Of a stretch of DNA of 8,091 bases, positions 1-6,106 are shown one piece after another. The translations under genes and the position numbers were made by a program. How positions within the stretch are numbered: the stretch's first letter is position 1; each line of letters opens with the position of its first letter. The notes below the pieces were generated by a model. It had not been told where the DNA came from and did no database searches. It worked only from the letters and a program-made list of their open reading frames with translations. This DNA comes from DASXTB01 sp036505615 (lineage in GTDB: Bacteria; Acidobacteriota; UBA6911; JACQSX01), in the NCBI GenBank assembly GCA_036505615.1, contig DASXTB010000437.1, positions 1 through 8,091 on the forward strand, read 5' to 3'.

Positions 1-180
1 GGCGCGGGCGGTCCGCTCACTTTCGGTTTGAGAGTCCGATTGCCCAACGGCGCGGCTCGGTTGGGCTGGAACTGTCCTAGTGGCAGGAGGAGTTGTCTTC
101 TGCGTTCCCTGGGCGGCGAATCCATCCGAAGCGATTAACACTACCCAAAAGAGGATACCCATCCTGGCAAGAATCGGCAA
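1..180 (-). CDS. N-terminal fragment of a putative secreted protein, cut by the left window edge
   Basis: The minus-strand frame is open from about 240 down to base 1. It begins with a signal-peptide-like stretch: an arginine, then a hydrophobic run GILFWVVLIA, and a likely cleavage site after GFAA before a glutamine. A Thr/Pro/Ala/Gln-rich segment (TTPPATRTVPAQP) follows and looks like a linker after an export signal. Three starts are possible. TTG at 178-180 has AAGG about 8 bases upstream and keeps the arginine ahead of the core. GTG at 187-189 and ATG at 160-162 have no properly spaced ribosome site. I chose TTG with low certainty. About 60 residues are visible and no domain can be recognised. 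The gene is divergent from the TPR gene at 557. A longer minus-strand frame covering 77-382 competes, but it runs through a dispersed repeat and lacks an export signal. Confidence 0.5.
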   Translation of the reverse strand, partial: MPILARMGILFWVVLIASDGFAAQGTQKTTPPATRTVPAQPSRAVGQSDSQTESERTARA

Positions 181-266
181 AGCGGTCACCCTTAGCGTTT
201 GTTCTTGATAGGGCCAGAATAAGCGGAAGGTCTGTGTGAGTCAACCCGCATGGAGCATGGAGCCTG

Positions 267-330
267 AAAAGCAAGCCGCGGATTACGCGGATCAACGCGG
301 ATAATTTCGGCGGCGGGAGAGGGCCGCTGC
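267..330 (+). repeat. Dispersed palindromic repeat, copy A
   Basis: This copy starts with AAAAGCAAGCCGCGG and has three short tandem units of the type CGCGGATTA. It continues through AATTTCGG and a G-rich block, and ends in CCGCTGC. A copy on the opposite strand lies at 362-413 and one in the same orientation at 6024-6087. By eye, copy A matches the latter at roughly 70-75 percent. It lies in a divergent intergenic region and is probably non-coding. Confidence 0.6.
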
Positions 331-361
331 GAATATGTCTGAAGAGCGACAGCTTGTAAGT

Positions 362-413
362 CAGCGCCTCCCTCCCGCTCACGAAATTCGTGTTAATTCG
401 AGGCTTGCCTTTT
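362..413 (-). repeat. Dispersed palindromic repeat, copy C (inverted)
   Basis: Read on the minus strand, this begins AAAAGGCAAGCCTCG, then AATTAACACGAATTTCG, then a G-rich block, ending in GGCGCTG. The order of blocks is the same as in copies A and B, but one of the short AATTA-type units is missing. With copy A it forms a head-to-head pair around a loop of about 31 bases (331-361), so the pair could fold back in RNA or single-stranded DNA. Confidence 0.6.
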
Positions 414-430
414 CAGTATTGTTGAATAAT

Positions 431-464
431 CCGGGGGATAGGCGCGTCTAATACCGGCCCCCGG
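431..464. repeat. G+C-rich inverted repeat upstream of the TPR gene
   Basis: CCGGGGG at 431-437 is the exact reverse complement of CCCCCGG at 458-464, giving a 7-base-pair stem with a 20-base loop. It sits about 90 bases before the TPR start codon. It could be an upstream regulatory structure or simply another repeat remnant. No T-run follows on the plus strand, so it is not a classical terminator in that direction. Confidence 0.4.
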
Positions 465-542
465 GCCTGACTCCGCACGCCCATTTTCATCCGCTGGCTT
501 TACGTTCAGTCTTAGGACATGTTATTTTCTGTTTGTTCAACC

Positions 543-547
543 AGGAG
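543..547 (+). promoter_or_regulatory. Ribosome binding site of the TPR gene
   Basis: AGGAG lies 9 bases before the ATG at 557. It fixes this start even though the resulting signal peptide has a long n-region. Confidence 0.7.
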
Positions 548-556
548 CTGTGAAAA

Positions 557-1780
557 ATGCCGAGCCGCACCAAACTGGGCTCTTGTCGAGGCTTGGCCGC
601 CTCAGGGTCGCGGCTCAGGAAAGTTTTACAGCTTCTGTGGCAGGCTGCTTTGCTGGCATTAATAATCTGCTTTTTTTTCGCGCCCGTCGGAGCCCGATCA
701 CAGGCACCCTCTGAGGCGCTGGAAAGCGTTCTTGGCCAAGCCAGGGAGCTGGAACAAAAAGAAGATTATGCAGGGGCGGAAAAGGTTTATCACCACGGCC
801 TATCCTTGTTCCATGATCAGCCAGAAATCTTCAAGCGCTTAGGGATTCTCTACCAGACGGAACTCAAGTTTCCGGAATCCATTGACCTATTTCAGAAGGT
901 TTTGCATGCGGCTCCCCGATATCCGGAAGTCAATTTTTACCTCGGACTCTCCTATTTGGGACTCAACCAGCACGACCAGGCTCTAAAGGCATTTGATGCT
1001 GAGTTGAAGGCCAATCCCGGTTATCGACGGGCTCACTACTATGCGGCCATGGCACTTCAGGCCATCAATAGAAAGGAGGAAGCAGTCCCGCATCTGGAGG
1101 CACTGGTCAGAGAAGATCCCAAGGACGTGAAGGCCTGGTACCAGTTGGCTCGGCTGTACAAGTCCCTTGGCTTGCAAGCTTTCAACCAACTTGCCTTGCT
1201 GGATCCCGATTCGGCCCAGGTGCATGCCCTCAGGGCGGAATCGTTCGCCGACAGTAACAAGTCTGCAGAGGCAATCCAAGAGTACCAGGAAGTCCTGAAA
1301 CGCCAGCCGGGTTTCCCAGGAGTCCATTTCGCTTTGGGTGAAATCTACTATAGGATGACCGACTTTTCCGGGGCTGAAAAGGAACTTAGGCTAGCGCTGC
1401 AAGAAGATCCTAATCATGCCGTTGCCAATTACTATCTGGCCGATATCCTACTGACTGGCAATAAGAATGCCGAAGCCCTGCCATTACTACAAGCCTCATT
1501 AGCGGCTGATCCCAACTTTGTAAAGGCCTATGTGGAACTGGGAAGATGCTATCGCCTCCTGGGGGACGCGGAGAAAGCTCTTCCAGTCTTGCTGAAGGCT
1601 GTAGAACTGGAGCCGAATTCAAAGGCGGCCCACTACCAGCTAGCCCTGGTTTACGGCGCCATGAAGAACACCGAGAAGCGAGACTACCACACCGCTATTT
1701 TCACGCGATTGACAAAAGAGGAAGCCGAAAAAGACCTGAAGGAAACTGAGAAATTTAGAGAAAGAAGCAAGAAGCCTTAG
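557..1780 (+). CDS. Exported tetratricopeptide repeat (TPR) protein
   Basis: This 407-residue protein should act as a protein-binding scaffold outside the cytoplasm. A basic, unusually long n-region (residues 1-28) precedes a hydrophobic core (about 30-43) and a possible cleavage site near VGA at 46, so it is either secreted or anchored to the inner membrane. TPR units follow with a regular 34-residue period: about 55-88, 89-122, 123-156, 157-190, a short unit 191-219, then 220-253, 254-287, 288-321, 322-355 and a last, imperfect one from 356. Typical TPR signatures are visible, such as YLGLSY, ALKAF and ANPGY. The C-terminus is a charged Lys/Glu-rich helix. ATG at 557 is supported by AGGAG at 543-547 with a 9-base spacer. 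A run of eight T (671-678) lies in the signal-peptide codons. The binding partner is unknown. The gene converges on the receptor gene. Confidence 0.9.
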   Translation: MPSRTKLGSCRGLAASGSRLRKVLQLLWQAALLALIICFFFAPVGARSQAPSEALESVLGQARELEQKEDYAGAEKVYHHGLSLFHDQPEIFKRLGILYQTELKFPESIDLFQKVLHAAPRYPEVNFYLGLSYLGLNQHDQALKAFDAELKANPGYRRAHYYAAMALQAINRKEEAVPHLEALVREDPKDVKAWYQLARLYKSLGLQAFNQLALLDPDSAQVHALRAESFADSNKSAEAIQEYQEVLKRQPGFPGVHFALGEIYYRMTDFSGAEKELRLALQEDPNHAVANYYLADILLTGNKNAEALPLLQASLAADPNFVKAYVELGRCYRLLGDAEKALPVLLKAVELEPNSKAAHYQLALVYGAMKNTEKRDYHTAIFTRLTKEEAEKDLKETEKFRERSKKP

Positions 1781-1942
1781 TGCTGGGCTGTCAAAGAAGT
1801 GATTTGTTTTTGACCAGCGTAGGGTCGGCCTCCATCGGCCTCGGAAGGTGAGAAAAAAATCGCCTCTCTGAGCAGAATCGGTATTTTGCATTCACTGCAG
1901 AGACCTAGCGCGGCAGGGCCGCAACGCAAACGTCAGGAACAC

Positions 1943-1971
1943 GGCGACGCGGCGACATGGGGACGCGGCGA
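1943..1971 (+). repeat. Short tandem GGCGACGCGGCGA-type repeat
   Basis: GGCGACGCGGCGA at 1943-1955 recurs as GGGGACGCGGCGA at 1959-1971, 12 of 13 bases identical with a 16-base period. It is purine- and G-rich and directly precedes the composite inverted repeat. It resembles GGGGACGCGGCGACA-like repeats I recall from intergenic DNA of several bacterial groups. Confidence 0.5.
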
Positions 1972-1982
1972 GCGCAGGTCTG

Positions 1983-2253
1983 GACGCCGAAGGCGTCATA
2001 GAGTATAGCCGGGGGCAGAGCGCGCTTTTGCGCGGCGCCCCCGGTCTGCGTTACCCACGAAGGGTATGCACCCTGAAAGGGTGCGACACAAGGCGCGGAA
2101 GTATTTTTTTGGGGGACGGCTCGGGTCAATCACCGGGAAAATTTTGTTGCATCCTTACAGGGTGCGAAGGTCGATATTGGGAGAAGTCGACCGGGGGCGT
2201 CGCGCAAAAAACGCGCTCTGCCCCCGGCTATACTCTTCGACGCCTTCGGCGTC
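1983..2253. repeat. Composite inverted repeat with nested hairpins
   Basis: The left arm (1983-2044) and the right arm (2191-2253, reverse complement) agree at about 58 of 63 positions, with a single-base indel. Each arm carries two internal palindromes: GACGCC-GAA-GGCGTC, and a strong hairpin in which CCGGGGGC pairs with GCCCCCGG around an inner GCGC/T-run loop. The spacer (2045-2190) has an inner pair: GCACCCTGAAAGGGTGC at 2068-2084 is a perfect 7-base-pair hairpin, and a diverged inverted copy lies at 2149-2165. The whole is therefore symmetrical at two levels. It has no coding potential beyond repeat-derived frames and probably belongs to a dispersed REP/MITE-like family. It may also end transcripts from both convergent genes. 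Confidence 0.75.
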
Positions 2254-2303
2254 TAAAACAAACCAAATCTTTGCGACTCGTAAAGAATTTAACGGTTAGC
2301 ATT

Positions 2304-2362
2304 GCAGAGGACGCAGAGCTAACGCAGAATTATATGCCTCTGTGAATCTCTGCGTCCTTTGC
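2304..2362. repeat. CTCTGCG-type inverted repeat downstream of the receptor gene
   Basis: GCAGAGGACGCAGAG at 2304-2318 pairs with 2348-2362 at 14 of 15 positions, including a perfect 11-base core (AGGACGCAGAG/CTCTGCGTCCT), around a 29-base loop. Further TTTGCGTCTCTGCGGTGAA-like sequence follows to about 2376. This closely resembles an intergenic repeat I recall from many unrelated bacterial genomes. It begins 27 bases past the receptor stop codon, so it would sit in the receptor mRNA 3' end. There is no U-run after it, so classical intrinsic termination is not supported. Confidence 0.6.
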
Positions 2363-2388
2363 GTCTCTGCGGTGAAAACGATTTTTTC

Positions 2389-5300
2389 TTAGTAATAAAC
2401 CTTCAGCCCAAACTGAATGTTGCGCGGCCCCTGCGAGCTTGTGACTTTTCCCATCGATCCACCAAGCCATGGAACCGGCGCTCCAAGAATAGGCGTGTTG
2501 GTAAAGTTGATGAATTCAGAGCGGAACTCAACCCGCGCGCTTTCGGTGATGTGGAAGCTCTTCTGCAAGCTCAGATCCAACTCTCGCAAGCCCGGCCCAT
2601 ATTCGGTGCCGTTTCCGCAAGTCCCAAAGGTACCGGGAGCGGCGTTGCTATAAGGAGAAGGATCAAACCACTGGTACCCGCCGTCGGGAGCATTCTTCTT
2701 GCCGAAGGTGTGATGCGGTCCGCTGCAGGAGGGTCGTGCACCTCGCGAGCCAGTTCCGGAGGCGTCACCTCCCTCCATTGAGGTTGGGAATCCACCGCGC
2801 AAGGTCAGCATTCCAGTTACTGCCCAGTTGCCAATGACGTTCCTGGCCACAGGGTTCCAGCCGCTGCCGAACCTCTTGCCAGTACCTACCGGCAAGTCAT
2901 AAACCGCATAGCTGGTCAGCATATGCCTGACATCAAAGAAGGCGGGCCCCCATTCCGCCTTCGGGTCGTAAAGGTTTTGCCAATAAGGGGAATTGGGCCA
3001 CACTTGGCCACCCCAGGATCCATAGTAACCGCTCGAATTCTCCATGGCCTTCGAGAAAGTGTAAGCCACCTGGTACTGCAGACCGCCACTGGAGCGTCTC
3101 CGCAAAACAGCCTGCAAGGCGTCGTAACGCATCTTGCCGTTCGATTCCGTTCCGGAAATCTGGCTGATGTTTTTCAGAGCCGGATTGCCCGCCAGGTAGG
3201 GGCTGGGCGCAGTCTTAGGTGAGCCGTCGGGGTTCAGGCCCAGCAAGATCCTTTGGAAGTAAGGCATGGGTACCATCAAATGAGTGCCATCCTGGCCTAC
3301 ATAACCGACCGAAAGGGTGGTGTTGCTGACGAACTGGCTCTCAATTGTCAAGTTCCACTGCTGTGCAATGGCAGGCTTGATGTTCGGGTCCCACAACCGA
3401 ATGACGGCATTGGCGAACGGGTCAGTTGCAGACTTCAAGATTGTCATTCCCTGATCCAGGGTAGAGGCGGGAACAGTCAGCGTATCGTAATTGCTCCTGA
3501 ATTCCGTCGTAAAGGGCGGATTCAACGGCAGACGCAGGTTGGTCCCGGTTCCCTCCAGATAGGAAGAGACAGTATAGGCGCCCCGCACTACGAAGGATTT
3601 ATTCCATAATTCCGGATTCCAGGAGAATCCGAAGCGAGGTTGCAGCGCACCCAGGCCCCACTTGTAAGGATTGTACAGAGCGCGGTTATCCTTGTAGAAG
3701 GTGCTCTTGCCCGCAAACTCGATTTCACCGCTCAACGGCGCAAAATTCACCTGCCTGTCTTTGACCTCGACCCAGGGAGTGTTCACCTCGTAGCGAAGTC
3801 CGAGGTTTAGGGTCAGGTTGTTGGTCGTTCGCCAGTTGTCCTGGAAGTAGATTCCAATCGTCGAGGAGCGATGCCCCCAGTTCCCCGTATTCACGCCACG
3901 CTGAACATTTTCCGGAAGGCCCAGGAAGAAGTCTGCCTCGGGCGCTCCGGACCCCCCGCCGGATGTGGAAAAAACGCCGGGACCGGCCGTCCATCTCCCG
4001 TCAAAGTTTATGCTTCCCGTCCGGCCGTAATTACCGGCATAGAACGGGTTGATTCGCTTGCGGAAATACTGGAAACCCATGTGGAGGTTGTGCGAAGCGC
4101 GCGTCCAAATGACGGCGTCCTCCGCCTGAATCACCGTACTGGGGAAGAGTTGCTGGGTTCCGATGTTGTCGCTCCCAAAACCGTTGACAAAGCCGCCAGA
4201 AAAGTTGATGCCAAACAATCCGGGGCCACGGTCATTGCCGTTCTTAATGCCCAGCTTCTCCGCCAAATTACCTAAGCCGGTGTCATTTCCGCCGTTGTGA
4301 ACTCTGACGTAATTGATCCCCGCCCGAAAATCATTCACCAAGCTGGAACTAAAGGTGCGAGTCCAGTCGACCACTCCGTTATGCGCAGGGGCTTCCCAGA
4401 AGCTCCCAAAAAATAGCGGAAACGAATTTTTGCTGGGATTGTCCTGCCAGCTATTCGAGTAGCGCCCAAAGATTTTGTCCTGAGCAGTGAGGTTGGCGTC
4501 AATTTTGATATCGAACTGGTCGCCCGTCTGCTGGCTGCTGCTGGTGTTGAGCATGTTGTTCTGGAGCTGGCCGTTTATCGGCTGCGGATACAGGCTCGAA
4601 GCGAAGAGATTCTTGGCAACCGGGTTGATCAATGCTATTGGGATCTGGTTATTGGGAAACGGATCACGAATGGTCTTGTTCGGGTCTTTCGGATCCGGGC
4701 GTGTGCTGAAAGGATTGAAGAGCTGGATACCCCTGCCGAGCAGTTCCGAGAAGTCCCCGTTCCGTTCCTTTGCAGTAAAGACAGTAATCGGTCCGGTCGA
4801 AGCCGGAGTGTTAAACCGGATCCCCTGGTAGTCGCCAAAGAAGAACAGCCTGTCTTTTATAATCGGCCCGCCGATGGTGGCGCCAAACATATTCCAGCGC
4901 ATCTTGTCCTTCCCGCCGCCGGACCAGTTGGCTTCCCACTTATTGGCATTCAGGACGTCATTGCGGAAAAACTCATAGACACTGCCGTGAAATTCGTTGG
5001 TGCCCGACTTGATCGTAGCGCTGACAATGCCACCCTGAAAGTTGCCAAAATCCGCGGGCGCATTGTTGGTGATCATGTTGAACTCTTGAATGGCATCCGG
5101 GCTGGGAGTGTAGCCAACCAGGTTGTCCGACACGTGGTTGTTATCGATGCCATCGAGCATGAAATTATTGGCCTGTTCCCGGTTGCCGTTCACGTAGGGC
5201 CGACCGCCTTGGCCTGTTGTCAGAGGATTCTTCATCGACGAGGGATCTGGATTGGTGGTTCCCGGCGCCAGAAGAGTCAACTGGATATAGTTTCGGCTGG

Positions 5301-5766
5301 CCAGAGGCAAGGCCTCGTTAACCTTGGTATCGATAATAGTGCCCACCTGCATGGTGTCTGTGTTCAACAGCGGAGGGGCGCTCGTTACCGATACGGTCTG
5401 AGTCACCTCACCCAGTTCCAATGCAAAGTCCACGCGTGCCGTCTGGTTGAGTTCCAGCACAATGAGAGGATGAACAGCCGTCTTGAACCCCGGAGCTTCG
5501 ACTTTGATCTCGTATCTACCAATGGGAACACGCGGCAGATTGTAGAAACCGTCATCATTGGTCAGCGTCGAAAAAGCCGTACCGCGCTCCAGATCCTTGG
5601 CGGTCACGGAGATGCCAGGGATGGTTGCTCCAGAAGGGTCGGTGACTTTTCCTGTAATCGAGGCAGTTACCTGCTGGCCCCAGGCAACTCCCGGAGTCGC
5701 CAACAGTATCGCGCACATTGTCAGGAAAAAAAGTCTCCCTAGCCAAAACAGACGGACTCCTTTCAT
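2389..5766 (-). CDS. TonB-dependent-receptor-like outer membrane protein, Oar-like, with carboxypeptidase-regulatory domain
   Basis: This 1125-residue protein is predicted to form an outer-membrane beta-barrel that binds and may import a large ligand. A signal peptide covers residues 1-30 (basic n-region, hydrophobic core, GVAWG-QQ cleavage). A carboxypeptidase-regulatory-like domain covers about 33-117 (ITGKVTDPSGATIPG, DDGFYNLPRVPIGRY, APGFKT). A plug region at about 125-265 contains NEALPLASRNY, GRPYVNGNREQANNFMLDG, NNAPADFGNFQGG and SGTNEFHGSVYEFFRN. The rest is barrel with alternating aromatic strands and ends in QFGLKVYY, the terminal aromatic expected for outer-membrane insertion. Length and order fit the Oar-like receptors expanded in Acidobacteriota. 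No clear TonB box or SusD partner is seen, and the substrate is unknown. ATG at 5766 has a full AGGAGG upstream. The frame is intact. Long open frames on the other strand, notably 4987-5742, are shadows. Confidence 0.93.
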   Translation of the reverse strand: MKGVRLFWLGRLFFLTMCAILLATPGVAWGQQVTASITGKVTDPSGATIPGISVTAKDLERGTAFSTLTNDDGFYNLPRVPIGRYEIKVEAPGFKTAVHPLIVLELNQTARVDFALELGEVTQTVSVTSAPPLLNTDTMQVGTIIDTKVNEALPLASRNYIQLTLLAPGTTNPDPSSMKNPLTTGQGGRPYVNGNREQANNFMLDGIDNNHVSDNLVGYTPSPDAIQEFNMITNNAPADFGNFQGGIVSATIKSGTNEFHGSVYEFFRNDVLNANKWEANWSGGGKDKMRWNMFGATIGGPIIKDRLFFFGDYQGIRFNTPASTGPITVFTAKERNGDFSELLGRGIQLFNPFSTRPDPKDPNKTIRDPFPNNQIPIALINPVAKNLFASSLYPQPINGQLQNNMLNTSSSQQTGDQFDIKIDANLTAQDKIFGRYSNSWQDNPSKNSFPLFFGSFWEAPAHNGVVDWTRTFSSSLVNDFRAGINYVRVHNGGNDTGLGNLAEKLGIKNGNDRGPGLFGINFSGGFVNGFGSDNIGTQQLFPSTVIQAEDAVIWTRASHNLHMGFQYFRKRINPFYAGNYGRTGSINFDGRWTAGPGVFSTSGGGSGAPEADFFLGLPENVQRGVNTGNWGHRSSTIGIYFQDNWRTTNNLTLNLGLRYEVNTPWVEVKDRQVNFAPLSGEIEFAGKSTFYKDNRALYNPYKWGLGALQPRFGFSWNPELWNKSFVVRGAYTVSSYLEGTGTNLRLPLNPPFTTEFRSNYDTLTVPASTLDQGMTILKSATDPFANAVIRLWDPNIKPAIAQQWNLTIESQFVSNTTLSVGYVGQDGTHLMVPMPYFQRILLGLNPDGSPKTAPSPYLAGNPALKNISQISGTESNGKMRYDALQAVLRRRSSGGLQYQVAYTFSKAMENSSGYYGSWGGQVWPNSPYWQNLYDPKAEWGPAFFDVRHMLTSYAVYDLPVGTGKRFGSGWNPVARNVIGNWAVTGMLTLRGGFPTSMEGGDASGTGSRGARPSCSGPHHTFGKKNAPDGGYQWFDPSPYSNAAPGTFGTCGNGTEYGPGLRELDLSLQKSFHITESARVEFRSEFINFTNTPILGAPVPWLGGSMGKVTSSQGPRNIQFGLKVYY

Positions 5767-5828
5767 GGTTCCTCCTTACATTTTTTATTGGGATTAGGCT
5801 CGCGTCCCCAACAAATTTGAGCGAACAT
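5763..5828 (-). CDS. Possible 21-codon upstream ORF overlapping the receptor start
   Basis: On the minus strand, ATG at 5826-5828 has GAGG at 5833-5836, 4 bases ahead. It opens a 21-codon frame beginning MFAQICWGREP and ending KEEP, whose TGA stop overlaps the receptor ATG in the arrangement ATGA. That geometry is typical of translational coupling. The peptide is polar, has two cysteines and resembles nothing I know. The receptor also has its own strong AGGAGG inside this small frame, so the upstream ORF may be fortuitous. Confidence 0.25.
   Translation of the reverse strand: MFAQICWGREPNPNKKCKEEP
5771..5776 (-). promoter_or_regulatory. Ribosome binding site of the receptor gene
   Basis: Read on the minus strand, a full AGGAGG lies 4 bases before the ATG at 5766. 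It confirms this start over any extension into the leader and suggests efficient initiation. Confidence 0.75.
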
Positions 5829-5865
5829 AATTCCTCATTACTGATGTTGAGGTTTCCTATCTGTT

Positions 5866-5897
5866 CTCTCCTGATCGGCCGAAGCAACGACGGAGAG
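5866..5897 (-). promoter_or_regulatory. Leader hairpin with UUCG-type loop
   Basis: On the minus strand, CTCTCC pairs with GGAGAG 20 bases later. Inside, TCG pairs with CGA, and GC-TTCG-GC forms a C(UUCG)G tetraloop cap with two bulged T. The structure would lie in the 5' untranslated RNA of the receptor about 100 bases before its start. It may stabilise or regulate the message, or be a remnant repeat. No known riboswitch class was recognised. Confidence 0.35.
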
Positions 5898-5929
5898 ATC
5901 AAACAGTCAGAAAACAACCGGGTGTTTTA

Positions 5930-5958
5930 TATATACGTCCGACAGCTTTTTGACACAA
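5930..5958 (-). promoter_or_regulatory. Candidate sigma-70-type promoter of the receptor gene
   Basis: On the minus strand, TTGTGT (5953-5958) is followed after 17 bases by TATATA (5930-5935), inside an A+T-rich stretch that reads TATATATAAAA. The -35 match to TTGACA is only partial. Transcription from here would give a leader of about 155 bases carrying the hairpin and the small upstream ORF. Confidence 0.35.
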
Positions 5959-6023
5959 GGGAAAAAGAGAAAAAAACAGCGCGTTAATTATTCAAAAAAA
6001 TGAATTTGCGCCCAAGTTGAATT

Positions 6024-6087
6024 AAAAAGTCAGGCCGCGAATTAGGCGAATTAACACACGAATTTCGGAAGCGGGGGAGGGGCGCTG
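6024..6087 (+). repeat. Dispersed palindromic repeat, copy B
   Basis: This repeats the block order of copy A: A-rich start, CAGGCCGCGAATTAGGCG, AATTAACACACGAATTTCGG, a G-rich block and a terminal CGCTGCGA. It begins about 20 bases beyond the stop codon of the CRTAC1-like gene. Together with copies A and C this makes three members of one family within 8 kb, two in direct and one in inverted orientation. Confidence 0.6.
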
Positions 6088-6106
6088 CGAGTGCCTTGCA
6101 GGGTTT

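Larger units (their letters stand above)
181..556. other. Divergent intergenic region with dispersed repeats
   Basis: This stretch separates the minus-strand secreted-protein fragment from the plus-strand TPR gene and must hold both promoters. It contains a head-to-head repeat pair (267-330 and 362-413) and a G+C-rich hairpin (431-464). A weak plus-strand promoter-like pair, TTTACG at 499-504 and TGTTAT at 520-525, has a 15-base spacer. That match is too poor to annotate as a promoter. No gene is supported here. Confidence 0.7.
1781..2388. other. Convergent, repeat-rich intergenic region
   Basis: This region lies between the 3' ends of the TPR and receptor genes and carries no convincing gene. 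The first 120 bases hold nothing clear apart from a small hairpin, GCGGC-AGG-GCCGC, at 1910-1922. A tandem motif follows (1943-1971), then a large composite inverted repeat (1983-2253), then a hairpin of the CTCTGCG type (2304-2362). Short open frames here simply read through the repeats. Confidence 0.75.
5767..6106. other. Leader and promoter region of the receptor gene
   Basis: This 340-base gap lies between the stop of the CRTAC1-like gene and the receptor start, both genes being on the minus strand. From the receptor outwards it holds the AGGAGG site, a possible upstream ORF, a hairpin (5866-5897), a candidate promoter (5930-5958), an A+T-rich block (about 5960-6030) and dispersed-repeat copy B (6024-6087). 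The composition shift from A+T-rich leader to G+C-rich repeat is clear. The gap makes simple operon coupling of the two genes less likely. Confidence 0.6.

Noticed and set aside
77..382. 101-codon minus-strand open frame near the left edge
   Set aside because: It reads through both the repeat pair and the better secreted-protein frame, and has no export signal or domain.
499..525. Promoter pair TTTACG/TGTTAT upstream of the TPR gene
   Set aside because: Both hexamers match poorly and the spacer is only 15 bases.
1939..2260. CRISPR array
   Set aside because: Repeats are inverted and nested rather than evenly spaced direct repeats, and there are no unique spacers or cas genes.
2028..2345. Short plus-strand open frames in the convergent intergenic region
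   Set aside because: They are translations of the hairpin repeats, with peptides such as HPERVRHKAR, and should not be called genes.
2304..2362. Intrinsic terminator of the receptor gene
   Set aside because: The 29-base loop is large and no U-run follows on the minus strand, so it is kept as a repeat rather than a terminator.
4987..5742. 251-codon plus-strand open frame opposite the receptor plug region
   Set aside because: It lies wholly antisense to a well-supported receptor gene, has an Arg/His/Val-rich composition typical of shadow frames and no recognisable domain.
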